Shown piece by piece: positions 1 to 13,420 of a stretch of 64,000 bases of DNA. Made by a program: the position numbers and the translations under genes. The stretch is from Adiantum capillus-veneris. Taxonomy: Eukaryota; Streptophyta; Polypodiopsida; Polypodiales; Pteridaceae. Under the pieces are notes generated by a model. It had not been told where the DNA came from and did not search any database. It saw nothing but the letters and a program-made list of their open reading frames with translations. The stretch spans positions 85,344,087 to 85,408,086 of the forward strand of contig CM043966.1 in the NCBI GenBank assembly GCA_014529385.2, in the 5' to 3' direction. Numbering within the stretch: the stretch's first letter is position 1; every line of letters begins with the position of its first letter.

Positions 1-2
1 AT

Positions 3-431
3 GTAAAGAATACATTTTTGAATGGAGACTTGGAGGAAGTTGTGTATATGGAGAAGCCACATGGCTATGCAAATATGAGGCTATGTGACATTTTATGCAG
101 GTTAAAGAAAGCATTGTATGGGCTGAAGCAATCACCTAGAGCTTAATATGAGAGGATTGTGGCATTCCTCATTTCATTGGGGTTTGAGATGTCTGATGCA
201 GATCATTCATTGCATGTGTGGAAGAATGAGGCAAGAATTGTGGTGATATGTATTTATGTGGATGATTTGATTGTTGGAGCTGATAATGTGGTTGAAGTAG
301 AGGGTCTATAAGCTCTACTTATGCAGGAGTTTGAGATGAAAGACTTGGGAGACTTGCGGTATTTCTTGGGCATTCAAATTATTCTCACAGAAGAGGGTGT
401 ATGGCTATTACAAAGGAAATATGCAAGTAGA
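3..431 (+). pseudogene. Ty1/copia reverse transcriptase fragment, broken
   Basis: One frame starting at base 3 gives the core of a copia reverse transcriptase: [12 protein letters not shown] (palm motif region), [14 protein letters not shown], the catalytic IYVDDLIVG (YVDD at 255-266) and MKDLGDLRYFLGIQI. In-frame stops lie at 144-146, where the family has Trp after SPRA, and at 309-311. The frame dissolves into a C- and CA-rich tract near 434. The 5' side is cut by the window edge and no RNase H, LTR or integrase is visible downstream. It is a dead fragment on the plus strand. Family assignment is secure and the lineage within copia is not. Confidence 0.9.
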
Positions 432-433
432 GA

Positions 434-467
434 CACCCCCCCCCCGCCCGCCCGCTCACACACACAC
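434..467. repeat. Low-complexity C-rich/CA tract
   Basis: A run of C followed by (CCCG) and (CA) units directly abuts the end of the copia fragment. It probably marks the break point or later slippage. Confidence 0.7.
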
Positions 468-1992
468 TTGTTAAGTTCACACAAAGCAAGTGTGTTACTT
501 TGGATATGTGGCCTAGCCAAGCTTATAAAGAAAGACTAGAGTGAACTTACTAAATGAGGAAGGACTAATCCAACCTTAGTATTTATATTTTCCCTTTTAT
601 TTAATAAAAACCATAAACTTATCCTTTTATTTATTATCTTGGGTGCAAGACCTTTGCATAAAACTTGGAGGCTTATGAAGTTGACCCAAGGCTACAACCT
701 ACCTACTAATTTAGGACCTGCTAAATTAGGATAAAATTTGGTAAAAATAAAACTCACCCTTTGGGCTTCAACACTTTCACATCCTATGCCAAACCTTAGC
801 ATAGTGCTTTGGAGGTGCCACCAAGCTGCTCGCAAAACCTCCTAAATTTAGGCTTGCTAAATGGACAATTTGTTGCAAGTTAGAATTTCATTCTAAGGCT
901 TTCCAGACTTCGTACTTGGAGTTGAAAGAGTTATTCTAGTGACTCAAGCTTAGCACAATTGCTTTTTATTTTTATACTCCTATAATTGCTCTCAATCATC
1001 TCCTTTGTCTTGTACCTTTGATCAAGGCTACCTGAGATACATTTAACCTGTACCTATGACTAAGATAATTACCCTTGCAATTTTTATAAACTTTTTTCCT
1101 TTTGGTCCCACGCCTTGACCTATTGGTCCATTAGCTCTTAATCAATTTCACTTGTTCTCTTTCTATTTTCCCTAGACTTGAGTGGCCAATTTAAGTTGGA
1201 AAATACTTTTAGAAGGTTAGAAATTAATAATTCATGACATAGTTAGTAATCTCTTATTGGATGAGGCACATATAATGGTTGGCTATCTCGATCAGTGTTT
1301 TGCCACGAGGAATACGACTCTTTCCTATGTGGAATAGTCTGTGTGGCTACTCCATAAACCTCAATGGTATCTTCATAATACACTAAAACTGGCATTAATG
1401 CTTACCTCTCCTACAATTTTGTAGGTTGAGTGAATGTAGAAACTCTATTTTCATTAGATAGTGGAGGCTATTTTCCTAGCCCTAGCTATGGCTTTTCTCC
1501 CCCTAGTGCAACATTGTTTGGTTCCACTGTATATCTACTTAGCACTAAGTGCTACCAAGAGATCTAAGAGCAACTCGAGGGATTTAAGAGAGCTAGAATG
1601 GGATTAATTAGTAATAATTGTAGGTGTCAACATTGAGCTCTGATTTTGATATACAATGGTAAACTATGGAGTTGCTCCTCTATGCCTCCACGTGGCACCC
1701 ACTGCTAGAGGTAACTTTGGAGTGCCTCAACTCATAGTCTTCATAGAGGACTAATGTGAGGCATCTCTCTAAGGGATGGTTTCCACGTTCCACATTCCTT
1801 CTCTCCTTTCTTGAAATTTTCCATAATAAAATTATATATTTAAGGGCTTCATATTTTGTGGTTGCTCTTCCTCTTATCTGGTCCCTTTTTCACTACGTAA
1901 GTTGCATTTATACGCCCCTATATCATAAATTGTACGTAAATTATGGAATTACATGTTGTATACCCGTATTGTACGTGAATATCTGAATAAAT
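468..1992. other. Anonymous AT-rich DNA, no gene recognised
   Basis: No open frame with recognisable domains, no LTR pair and no RNA gene is seen. From about 1750 the sequence runs into TATA-like and short inverted-repeat features of a possible promoter. It may be degraded transposon sequence, but nothing supports a family. Confidence 0.5.
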
Positions 1993-2056
1993 AGTATTTC
2001 AATCAAAATACTGTTTGCCTTATAAAAAAAGGCACCGAGATAGTTCGAACGAACTA
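1993..2056 (+). promoter_or_regulatory. Possible promoter: TATA-like box between two short inverted repeats
   Basis: AGTATTT-CAATCA-AAATACT (1993-2012) is a 7-bp-arm inverted repeat. It is followed by TTATAAAAAAAGG (2020-2032) and then TAGTTCG-AA-CGAACTA (2041-2056). A TATA box here would place a start near 2050-2060, upstream of a GA-rich leader that could be exon 1 of the kinase-like gene (splice donor at 8427/8428 after removing the inserted LTR element). This is inference from sequence; there is no expression evidence. Confidence 0.35.
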
Positions 2057-2090
2057 CCGTGATTGTGATTGCTAGAGAGAGAGTTTTTAT

Positions 2091-2094
<4 letters not shown>

Positions 2095-2184
<90 letters not shown>
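2095..2184. repeat. (AG)n microsatellite, about 90 bp
   Basis: Uninterrupted AG dinucleotides in a GA-rich leader just upstream of the LTR element insertion. Serine/leucine-rich frames across it are artefacts of the repeat. Confidence 0.97.
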
Positions 2185-2185
<1 letters not shown>

Positions 2186-2226
2186 AAAGCAGTAGAGAGA
2201 GAGCAGAGCAGACTAGGGTCGAGCCG

Positions 2227-2616
2227 TGTTAGATCTTGATCTGTCACGACATCCAGGGCATTATCTTTTTGAACTGCAATTAAGATCTTGACTTTGAAAC
2301 CTTAGGGACATCTTTACACAAGTACTTATATTTTGGGTAGTTATATGAATACTGGGAATGTCTCATGGCGTGAGGCAGTTTTTGGGATGTACATGTCGAT
2401 GCAGTTCGCTATCTCTTGACTCTCTATTACTATTTTGTTTGGATGTTTGATGATGATTATGAATACACAGTGATGTCAGTACCTTTTCCTCTCTATTATG
2501 GTGTTTCCTGTTAATTTACTTTGTAGTTCTGTGTGTCAATGATTAGTTTATTGTACTTGCTTCCCTGTAAACTGCATGTTTCTACATTTACCTGTTAGGG
2601 CAGTATGCCCCTAACA
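2227..2616 (+). repeat. 5' LTR of the non-autonomous element (390 bp)
   Basis: Begins TGTTAGATC and ends CCCCTAACA; pairs with 8015-8402. The terminal TGTTAG/CTAACA are inverted copies of each other, as in LTRs. Confidence 0.93.
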
Positions 2617-2618
2617 TT

Positions 2619-2630
2619 TGGCGATCCTGC
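2619..2630 (+). promoter_or_regulatory. Putative primer binding site
   Basis: TGGCGATCCTGC begins two bases after the 5' LTR. The leading TGG would pair with a tRNA CCA end. It is not the initiator-Met site TGGTATCAGAGC used by the other elements here, so this element belongs to a different lineage. The tRNA was not identified. Confidence 0.55.
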
Positions 2631-2688
2631 TATTGGTTTGAATTCAGCCTGAACCATATGGTACTCAAGAATGTAGCAGGGAAATGGC

Positions 2689-3137
2689 TTGTTGGTTGAC
2701 ATTGACCACTTGCGGGAATTTTTGAATTGGACAACCTCGCAGGAAGAGTCTGATGATTATGCAGTACAATTCTTGGAAGATTTCTTTTCGAAACTGTCAG
2801 GGGAAATCAGAATTTCAATTGCTGACAAGGTAGTTAGATCATGGTTACCTTTTGGGGCATGCAATTTACCTTCATGTTACAGTTTGTATAAAAGGAGAGG
2901 ATTAGCACAATATTTAACACAGAGAAGCAGAAGCAATGCATGAGTGGATCAGGGCAAGGGTCCAACGTACCACAACACTCATATGGCACAAGGTTTAGAT
3001 TGAGGAGAGCTACAAGGGGAAAGCATCAAGAAGAGTTTGGTAGTGAGGACCAAAAAGAACCTGTAAGGGGGGTTGCTACCATAGCAGATACTGTTGGGGT
3101 AGGGCCTGAACTGCAAGAACCTAAACACAGGCTATAG
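2689..3137 (+). CDS. Unidentified open-frame region inside the non-autonomous LTR element
   Basis: Two frames in tandem: 84 codons from 2689 and 65 codons from 2940, overlapping by four bases (ATGA) but in different frames. The first reads as an acidic alpha-helical stretch (for example EFLNWTTSQEESDDYAVQF). The second is polar and basic, starting MSGSGQGSNVPQHSYGTRFR. No domain is recognised. The position just after the primer binding site is where gag normally lies, so a degraded gag-like leader protein is possible. The arrangement may equally be one frame broken by an indel. I assign no function. Confidence 0.3.
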
Positions 3138-3436
3138 GAGACCCCACCTGAAAACCAAGAAGGCCAACAAACAACTCATCCCACAACAAAACTCACTTTT
3201 GGGACCATTGGTCAATGTATTGTTAGCGCAAACAGTTTTGAAGTCTCTGTGCAGTTTTTGTGAAAATTATGTGCAGTTTGTTGCAGAATCAGTTTCAGTT
3301 CAATCCACGTGATTACAGTTTGCTACTGCAGACAATTTTCAGTTTCTGAGAGTATGCGTTTATGCAGTACACAGTTTTATGCAGTTTTTTGAAGGTTATT
3401 TCAGTATGAAATTATCATTGTTCTCTATTGCTCTAA

Positions 3437-4745
3437 CACTAGTTCTGTAATCGGTCACTCAAATGTCCTGAGACACTAAAGTGTCCTGTTTTTCTATCAA
3501 CTTGTCATAATTATTTGGTGAATCTAGAAAAACAATTCATAGGTCATGTTCACATCTTAGGTCAGCTATGAGGTGAATAACATAACCAAATTTTACTTTT
3601 GCCAAAATTAATATCAAATTAAGATTATAATGATAAGTTTTAAGATGAAAAATTCATAGAAATTTAGTGCACTTTTAACAAAATTTTCATAAATTGAATA
3701 TAACTTCTCATCAAAATAAGATTTTGCATAGATTTCAAGGTGTATGGATAGGAAAAAACTTATTATAGCAAGAAATTGAGCTTCATAACCTAGTTATGCG
3801 ACTAGATTTTCTTTATAATCAAAAGATCAAAATCTTGAAAATGCTGACAAAGAGAAAAAAATTGGTCTTTCAAGGCCTCTTTCATTAACATGACGATGTT
3901 ATGGGACAAAACCTAAGGTGTATAATGTATCTATAGGTCAATACCCATCAACTAAGAATTTTTCAAGGGTTAAAACTCACAAAGAGCTTGTGATTTAATC
4001 TCATTTTAAAAACTTTGTAGTGCGTAATTTCTTGCAAAAAAAACATTCTCATGAAAAACTAGTGAAAGTGTGTATATAAATCTCCCAATTGTGTCAATAT
4101 GAGGCATTTGTATACAAGTAAGTGAGATGAATGAAAAAATCCAAAACCAGACTTTATTTTAAGGTTTATCTTTAATAAATAAAAAATCATAATTACAACA
4201 TGCGCAGTTTTTTAGATATGCTGTAAATCACCAAATGTGGCTTGCATAACCATTAAAAAGTATCACCTGATGTAATGGAGTCATAGATCTAGTATATATT
4301 CATCATAAGAAATTGTAATTTAGATGAACTAAATGTTTTTTGTGATCACTAATTGAATTTGTGAACGTTGCATATTTGACCCACACAACTTTCTATATTT
4401 AATTCTAGTCACAAAGGATTTTTTTTCACATGACAATTGCAAAAATATCAAACACATATATAAGTAGTTACCACGGATTATTGACCCTACTTATTTTTTT
4501 CTTAGCCTAGAGTACGAGTTTTAATTAAACATTCAATGTTGTTTTGCGTAGGTTCTTTTCATGAGTGTGGTTACTATTGAGGTTATGATCAAAGGTGAGG
4601 GATTATAATTTCTATGAATACTTTGAATAACATTTTATAAGTTTGCAAAAGAATTTCTTGCAATGTATTCTAGATTTCATGTATCATTTTATTTAAATTC
4701 ACAAGAAAAGGACACTAAAGTGTCCTTTTTGGTACCAAACTAGTC
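3437..4745. mobile_element. TTAA-flanked TIR element, copy D (1309 bp)
   Basis: The left end CACTAGTTCTGTAA is preceded by CTAA (decayed TTAA). The right end, TGGTACCAAACTAGTC, is followed by TTAA at 4746-4749. Subterminal GGACACTAAAGTGTCC palindromes lie near both ends (around 3470-3490 and 4707-4725). Length and end structure match the copies at 13666, 25221 and 30136, although the interior is more diverged. It has no coding frame and is nested within the non-autonomous LTR element. It is the most diverged copy of the four. Confidence 0.75.
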
Positions 4746-4759
4746 TTAATGATTGCTTT

Positions 4760-7700
4760 ATGGCAGCAAAAAAGAAGAAGAAAGAGTGTGCTATTCGTCA
4801 AAAATATGGCACTGTGCATAGCAATGTCCTTATATTTCTAAGCCTTGTCAGAAAGAAGATGTTTGTGTCAAGTATTGCATGTCGAAATTGTGCAGGGAGT
4901 TGTATCAAATTATAGAAAGTTTTCAGGATGCATCATGTTCATGAGGATATGTGTGATGCTCAAGAGGATCTAGATTGGTTTTCTGATTTTCTTGATGATG
5001 CACATGAGTGGCATACTAGTTGAATTGGTAAGAAGAGAAAGTCATGCTCAATCGTAAGGTGGATAACCACGTTGCAAGAAGCAGTTGAAGGTCTTTCAGA
5101 GAAGTATAAAGATGAGTTTGACGATAACCTTAGTCATGATGATGTTGAATTTTCTTTTTATCAACCTATTAGTGGTTTTAACGTAAAACAACCTCAAGTT
5201 GTTGGTTTCCAATTACCAACAGTTTTTCAGGCACCTGCAGTTTCAAAACTTGACATTTCAAAGCCTGAACCTAGTTTTTTAGCACCTGAAGTTTTTCAGC
5301 CTGATTTTGATGTTTTTGAATATGGGATCAAAGCTGTAGATACTCAGATTTTTGAAGAGAAGAAGTTGATTCAAGAAGGGGAGTTTGTTCAATGCAAGGG
5401 AGCTGAAGTCCAAAAGATGATGAAGGGAGAAGGAGGAAGCCAGGAGAAACTCATGAGCCAAAGGAGCCAAGAGGATTGCCAGTTATCCCCAAACCTCACA
5501 TCAAAGAAACTCACCTCTTTGTAGGAAGAGAAGGCGAGTTTCCCAAAAGAAAAATTACTGATTGAGAAGAAGGGAATACAAGTGTGAGTGAGCGAGAGAA
5601 GCCACAAATATCCCCTACAAACCCATATACCAACATTTGACATCAATCTTGAAGAGGTTGAAATTCAGGGAGACATCAAATTTCAGTGTAATGAAGTGGA
5701 AGAGCTGAAGATAGATCTGCTACTAATGAGGATGATGTGATGAACCCGTTTTTGATGAATCTTGATGAGGAATATTCCACAGGTGACAGTCCGGGAGGTG
5801 TTTGTGTTTTGAAGACTAAAAGCGAATTTCTAGGAGTGGATATGAGTTATTCAGATTGTGAAGACAAGGATCTTGACTTTTAGATCCCTGAATTACCAGT
5901 TTTGATACCAAAGGTCCCTAATTTTCAAGGTTTCAGAACTTAGTTCCCTGATCCGCAGATTACTGATTTGCAAAAAGTTATGTACCTGAACTTGTTGAAC
6001 TTCAAAGTATTGTTCTTTCTCAAGCGAAGATGATCAATAATCTTTCATTCGAGGTAGAGAATGAGAGTCATTCAAGTATGATTGCAGAAAATGAAGCACT
6101 TTCCAAAATCAGTCAACTTCAAGAAGAGAAGGTATCATTGATGGTGGAGATTTCTCAGGTTCAAACTGAAGCCGACTTGCATATTTCTTACTGTTATGAA
6201 GTTTATGATGCTCTTAAGCAAGTTGTTTTGGATAAGGATAATCAAATTGAGGATTTGAAGTTTCAACTAACTCAAATCAAGAATATGGAGTCTTCTTCAA
6301 ATCTTGATGTTACAGAAGGTTTCTTGAATGATGATGTTGTTATCAATGATCTTTATGATGTTGGTGCTTTTACAAATACAGTCATGGATATTGGAAGTCC
6401 ATATTTTTTCAATGAAGTTCATTTTACTGATAATATTCTTGATGATTTATACCAAGTTTCTGATGTCAATGGTTTTGTTGATGCTGAGGAGATGGTTTTG
6501 AATGATGATTATGCAAGTATTTTGCAAGTTCCTGATGATGGTGAAGTGGGTTTTCTTGAAGATGGTTCTACATTTCTATGTGATGTTGTTGATGGAGGAG
6601 ATGATGTTGATATTCTTATATCTCATTGATTTTATGTCTTCATGCTTGATGACATAAGGGAAGTTTTTCAAGGAGCAGAAGTCAAAAGTTTTCACTTCCA
6701 GGGAGATATCACTGATTGGACAGTTTTGCAGCACAAAGTGAATTTCTTTCTATTTTCAAGGAGAAATGTGAGCAAGCCATCTTGATGGTGTTTTTTATGT
6801 GTAAAGGAGAGTTCAATCTATTATTTTTAAGCCTTGAATCAAATCAGTTTGATGAAAAAGTAGATCATTTTGATGAAGAAGCAAATCAGTTTTGGTTTTT
6901 CCTGAATCAAGATTTTCAGGGAAATCAATTGTTTTGGCATGCGGAGTCTAAATCAGGTCTTCAAGTGTTACATCTACATGTAGAGATATTGGATGTGTCA
7001 AGAGGTAGTGTCTAATGGTTGCAAAGTTTGCATCCTACCTTGAATCTTTCTTCATTCTTCTTGAAGGGAAAACTGAACCTGAATCTGACCCTGAACCTGA
7101 ATCTGGACCTGCTACTGAATTTGGATATGTACTTGAATATGAAAATGGGCCTAAAGACCTGAAATCACTTGAAGAAGAGGAAAGTTTTCTACTTTGTAGA
7201 AGGTATCTCAATTCAAGAGATGTGGAGAAAATGAAGACTAAAATGATGGAGTACATGAAGGTAGTTTGGGAAAAAATCAAAGTCATGGTGTATGATGTGG
7301 TTAGTAAGCCATATTAGATCTTTGCAGAAGAAGAAGAAGCCAAAGAGGAGAGTTTGTTATTGCAGAGGCAGTATGATGAGTTGAAACAGCACTTTGAGCA
7401 ATTGCAAAAGCAAGAGGATCAGCACAAACATGATGAACCTAAACAACAGAGTGCTCAAGGTGATACTGCAATAATGGAGCAAATTGATATTGAAGTTCAG
7501 GTACAGCTAGCTCAAGCTACAGTCATAGTTTCAGTTGTTGTAGTTGCAACTGAAGAAGCAGATGTTGTAGGTGGACCACAATAGCTTAAAGCTCCAATAT
7601 TATCTATTGTTGATAAGATACCCAATGTAGAGGATGTTGAGAGTCTAATGCAAGCAACTAAAGACGAGGTGTCTGTAGGAATTACTGCTATTGAAGTTCA

Positions 7701-7918
7701 GTCTGCAGTTCAGGATGCAGTTGCAGTTACAATTCCAGTTATATAAGTTGATGATACAGAGGATCAGCAGAACCTAGAAGACCTTTTATTGAAGAGTGCT
7801 GAAGCAATGTCTAAAGATCCAGGTATTGATGCTACACTCCTTCAAGCTACTCAGGATATGGAGGAATAGTCAGGCGATCCTGTTGAAACTGAAGATTCGG
7901 GTCTTTAGGGGCAGTAGC
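4760..7918 (+). pseudogene. Long acidic coiled-coil open frame of the non-autonomous LTR element, broken
   Basis: Open segments at 5072-5524, 6030-6629, 6716-7015, 7015-7317, 7354-7584 and beyond are separated by single stops or frameshifts and share one composition. They are rich in Asp, Glu, Val and Phe, with repeated P-E-P runs near 7075-7110. A heptad-like stretch at about 6040-6290 (ENEALSKISQLQEEKVSLM) predicts a coiled coil. An upstream start at about 4760 reads MAAKKKKKECAIRQKYG before stops. No catalytic or zinc-binding motif is present. It may be a structural (gag-like) protein of a non-autonomous family or a captured host fragment. I do not recognise it. Confidence 0.5.
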
Positions 7919-8014
7919 CATAAGAACTTTATTTTGATTTTCAAGCTTGTTTTGTCAAGGGATGTTGTGGGTCCTCACAATTTTTGAGAAACATTGCCCA
8001 CCAAGTGTGCCAGG

Positions 8015-8402
8015 TGTTAGAGCATGATCTGTCAAGACATTCAGGGCATTATCTTTTTGAACTGTAATTATGATCTTGACTTTTAAATCTTAGGGACATC
8101 TTTACACAAGTACTTATATTTTGGGTAGTTATATGAATACTGGGAATGTCTCATGGCGTGAGGCAGTTTTTGGGATATACCTGTTGATGCAATTCGCTAT
8201 CTCCTAGCTCTGTATTGGTATTCGGATGTTTGATGATGATTATGAATACACAGTGATGGCAGTACCTTTTCCTCTCTATTATGGTGTTTTCTATTAATTT
8301 ACTTTGTAGTTCTGTGTGTCAACGATCAATTTATTGTACTTGCTTCCATGTAAGCTGCATGTTTCTGCATTGAATACCTGTTAGAGTTGTATGCCCCTAA
8401 CA
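8015..8402 (+). repeat. 3' LTR of the non-autonomous element (388 bp)
   Basis: Pairs with 2227-2616. It starts TGTTAGAGC and ends CCCCTAACA, followed by the target duplication AGCCG at 8403-8407. No clean polypurine tract precedes it (the preceding bases read AAGTGTGCCAGG), unlike the copia and gypsy elements of this window. Confidence 0.93.
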
Positions 8403-9714
8403 AGCCGAGCCAAGGTGAACAAAGCAGGTAATTTTTCTTGTACTTTTTTATGTTTTTTTTTAAATTTATTTGCTAACGTTGTTGTTGTGGAGCTTTGCTT
8501 GCACCTGAGTGTTAGTTTGTTTTTTTGTTTTTTGCTAGTGCTGTTTTTGTGGAGCTTTCTCACACCGCAGTGTTAGTCTGTAAGTTTAGACACCCGCCCT
8601 TGACTGTGTTGATCCTCGTGACACACTGCAAGGGAAATTAGACTTTAGACGCTTTATTCTTGACTGTTTTGCTGACCTCTGTGTCGCACTATAGGGAGTA
8701 GCTTAGGTTATACAATTAGACTTTTCATCACTGGTTGTTGCTGACCACCAAGTCGCACTACAGGGAGGAGCTACTATCTTACATCTTTTCTTCCTAGATG
8801 TTTTTGACCATTGCATCGCACTATTGGAAGATCGGATTTAAAAAAATAGATTCCCCATCTCGGGTTGCTATTGACCACTGTGTCACACTGCAGGGAGGGG
8901 TTTAGGGTTGTCAAATCCATCGTCCTTGGATGTTGCTGACCATCGCATCACACTGCAAGGAGATTGGATTCAATAGATTCCTCGTCTTTGATTGTTGTCG
9001 GCCACCGTGTAGCACTACAGACAGGGAGGGGTTTAGTATTTTTAAATCCATTGTTCTAGTTGTTGTTGACCATCGCGTTGCACTGCAAAGAAGATTGGAT
9101 TTAATAGATTCCTCGTCTCTAATTGTTGATGACCACTGTGTTGCATTGCAGAGAGGGGTTTAGGATTTTTAAATCCATTGTTCTTGGTTGTTGCTCACCA
9201 TCACGTCGCACTGCTTTGGATTTAATAGATTCCTCGTCTTTGGTTTTTGTTGACCATCGTGCCGCACTGCAAGGAGGGGTTTAGAGTTGTTAAATCCATC
9301 GTTCTTGGTTGTTGTTGACCATCGTAATGCACTGCAAGGGGATTGGATTTAATGGATTCTTCATCTCTAGTTGTTGCCGACCACCGGTCGCACTGTAGAG
9401 AGAGGTTTGGTAGTATTAATCCTTCGTCCCTAATAGCTGTTGACTTCCACGTCGCACTGCAAGGCGATTTTTATTACATGTGTTTTTGTCTTTGATTGTT
9501 GCTGACCACTGTGTCGCACTACAGGGAGAAATTATATATGTTTTAAAGTCTTTCATTACTAGTTATTATTGTGCATGAAATGTATAGATCTTTCATTACT
9601 GGAAGTTCTTACTGTCCATGAAATGTTTTTGTTTAGAATTATTTACAATCATATATGCCAAATTTTTATCCATTCTAGATTTACCTTGCTTATATTTGCT
9701 TCATGTATTTTTAG
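8403..9714 (+). other. Putative exon-1 tail and first intron of the kinase-like gene
   Basis: After removing the LTR element and one target duplication, the leader reads continuously to AAAGCAG|GTAATTTTTC at 8427/8428, a good plant splice donor. A matching acceptor, TGTATTTTTAG, ends at 9714, ten bases before an ATG at 9724. Most of the interval is a degenerate minisatellite. The intron is inferred from splice signals only. Confidence 0.45.
8610..9535. repeat. Degenerate minisatellite, about 15 units of 62-65 bp
   Basis: A core resembling TTGCTGACCACCGTGTCGC followed by ACTGCAGGGAG recurs near 8670, 8737, 8798, 8867, 8930, 8992, 9060, 9121, 9190, 9246, 9310, 9370, 9430 and 9495. Two spacer types tend to alternate. 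One contains GGGGTTTAG and AAATCCATCGTTCTTGG; the other contains GATTGGATT and AATAGATTCCTCGTC. Together they make a higher-order unit of about 125 bp. The array lies wholly in the putative intron. Confidence 0.85.
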
Positions 9715-10253
9715 GCTTCAGTCATGGTAGAGACAAAGTTAACACGTTAGCATCGCAAAATCATTAGTGATGCTCAAGTTTTGTCTCTCTATGGAGCTTC
9801 AAACGATCATTTGCGACGAGCATTTGATCCACTGCAGGAAAAGTTCAATGATTTTGTGATTGAACTTGTGGAACAATGTTGGCGGAAGCGTGCAATGCAT
9901 TCCCAGTTTCATTTGACCCAGCTATGCGCACTAATGGAGTGATGCATAACACAATAGAGCAATGATTAGTCCAGGTCACCGAAGCTATGAGAGTATGGTT
10001 CATCCCGAAATCAAAACCAAACCTGGAATCAAAGAGCAAATGCAGCTTGTAGCACAACTACATTCAGATTTGAAGAGCAAGGATAAGATTGAAGGCTCTT
10101 CAAAACGTCCTAGGACAGAAGAGAATGTACCTCCTCCGTCAGGTGCTCAGCCCTTAGCTGTACACCTGGATGATACGGCATATCCTCTTGTCCTACACTT
10201 ACTTGGGGAGCATTCCATCTTTCACTTGCAAGCACCCCAATTAGGTGAGGGAT
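9715..10253 (+). pseudogene. N-terminal part of a kinase-like gene, broken
   Basis: From the ATG at 9724 the frame has one stop (TAG 9748-9750), then stays open for about 63 codons to near 9940, including IISDAQVLSLYGASNDHLRR and LVEQCWRKRAMHSQFHLTQL. From about 9960 a second frame continues with KTKPGIKEQMQLVAQLHSDL and the nuclear-signal-like SSKRPRTEEN. The helical character and the run of plausible codons suggest a real protein N-terminus broken by a stop and a frameshift. The same strand carries kinase-lobe sequence 2.3 kb downstream. I do not recognise a domain in this part; its link to the kinase segment is inferred. Confidence 0.5.
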
Positions 10254-12540
<2,287 letters not shown>

Positions 12541-12559
12541 GCCAGGCGTGTTCCCCCAT

Positions 12560-13420
12560 TCCCCCTCTCCAACATTTTGCAAATGTGAAACAAGTTTCAG
12601 TGGCACATCCTCTCTTCAAAGATCTTGTCTATACGGCAAAGATCTACAAAGACCAAATAGGAAGCAAGCTAACATTACAGATTGTGCTAGAGGAGGCAAC
12701 TTCTACAACTGTTCAGCATTGTGGCATGATATTGCCCCCGTGCTCTTGTTCAGTATAGAAAAAGGCCTATGTTGATCTTCAAGCTTTGGAATGGAGGTCA
12801 CCTTGAGCAGTGTATTCAAGCATGTCATCATGATGGAAGCAAGCCTGCAATCAGAGAGCTCCAACACACGTCTGGGATTGTATAGCAATTCACAGACAAC
12901 ATTTTGATGATGTGCAATGCTCTTCTATAGACGATTCAATTCGTGCATAGTCATGACTTCATTCACAATTATCTACACACTAGAAATATTCTACTCCATT
13001 TTCACGAGCGAGGAGTGTATGCTGGCATTGCGGATTGGGGACAAAGTACACCATCAAGCACTTTGGCAACATTTCCCAAGCTTCCAAATTTCACCCCTCA
13101 ATGTGGAGCTCAATTTGAGCGAGATTATCCATGGACTTACCGTGAAAATATCAGCACCAATTCTCCTCCTTTCACTAAAGCATCTAATATATATAGTCTC
13201 TCATATATTCTTAGATGCTTGATTGCGTGTATTCCAAAGCCCTCCAAGGTTCTCAAGCGCAAGTTTTTGCGAACTGTAAATAAAAATCTTGCCACTGGAA
13301 AATCCCCCAAACCCTTAGATAGACCTAAGATATGGGATTTAAGCCTTTGTTTGAATGGATGCCATAATGTTGGCTCTCATATTGTAACCAAATCTGGCTT
13401 GAGGCATGTTGATGATTAGA
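12560..13420 (+). pseudogene. Protein kinase-like domain, degenerate (HNYLHTRN, DWG)
   Basis: The N-lobe-like part VSVAHPLFKDLVYTAKIYKD is followed, after a frameshift near 12750, by LIFKLWNGGHLEQCIQACH. The E-helix and catalytic loop come next (VHSHDFIHNYLHTRNILLHF), then GIADWGQS, the magnesium-binding loop with Trp in place of the usual Phe. In-frame stops lie at 12883-12885 and 12928-12930. The catalytic-loop Asp expected after HN is Tyr (TAT at 12970-12972), so phosphotransfer would be lost even without the stops. The frame then runs to 13418. The family match rests on the spacing of the catalytic loop to DWG and on HxxLHxxN. Substrates are unknown. A splice acceptor-like CATTTCAG at 13621-13628 and the fragment YGEDITPDQNAQQHND suggest a further exon interrupted by the next element. 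Confidence 0.65.

Larger units (their letters stand above)
2227..8402 (+). mobile_element. Non-autonomous LTR retrotransposon, complete, with AGCCG target duplication
   Basis: Two similar direct repeats, 2227-2616 and 8015-8402, each begin TGTTAG and end CTAACA. They are flanked by the exact 5-bp duplication AGCCG (2222-2226 and 8403-8407). The 5.4-kb interior has no recognisable gag zinc knuckle, protease, RT, RNase H or integrase in any frame, so it must have moved with enzymes from another element. It carries two open-frame regions (2689-3137 and about 4760-7918) and a nested TTAA element at 3437-4745. It interrupts what looks like the first exon of the kinase-like gene. The LTRs differ at roughly 6-7% of sites by eye, so the insertion is not recent. 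It could be classed as a LARD-like element. Confidence 0.92.

Noticed and set aside
2689-3137. Overlapping ATGA gene pair with coupled translation
   Set aside because: Eukaryotic context and no recognised domains; a simple frameshift within one older frame explains it as well.
8610-9535. CRISPR-like array
   Set aside because: Repeat and spacer are both related from unit to unit, period and sequence vary, and the context is plant nuclear DNA. It is a minisatellite.
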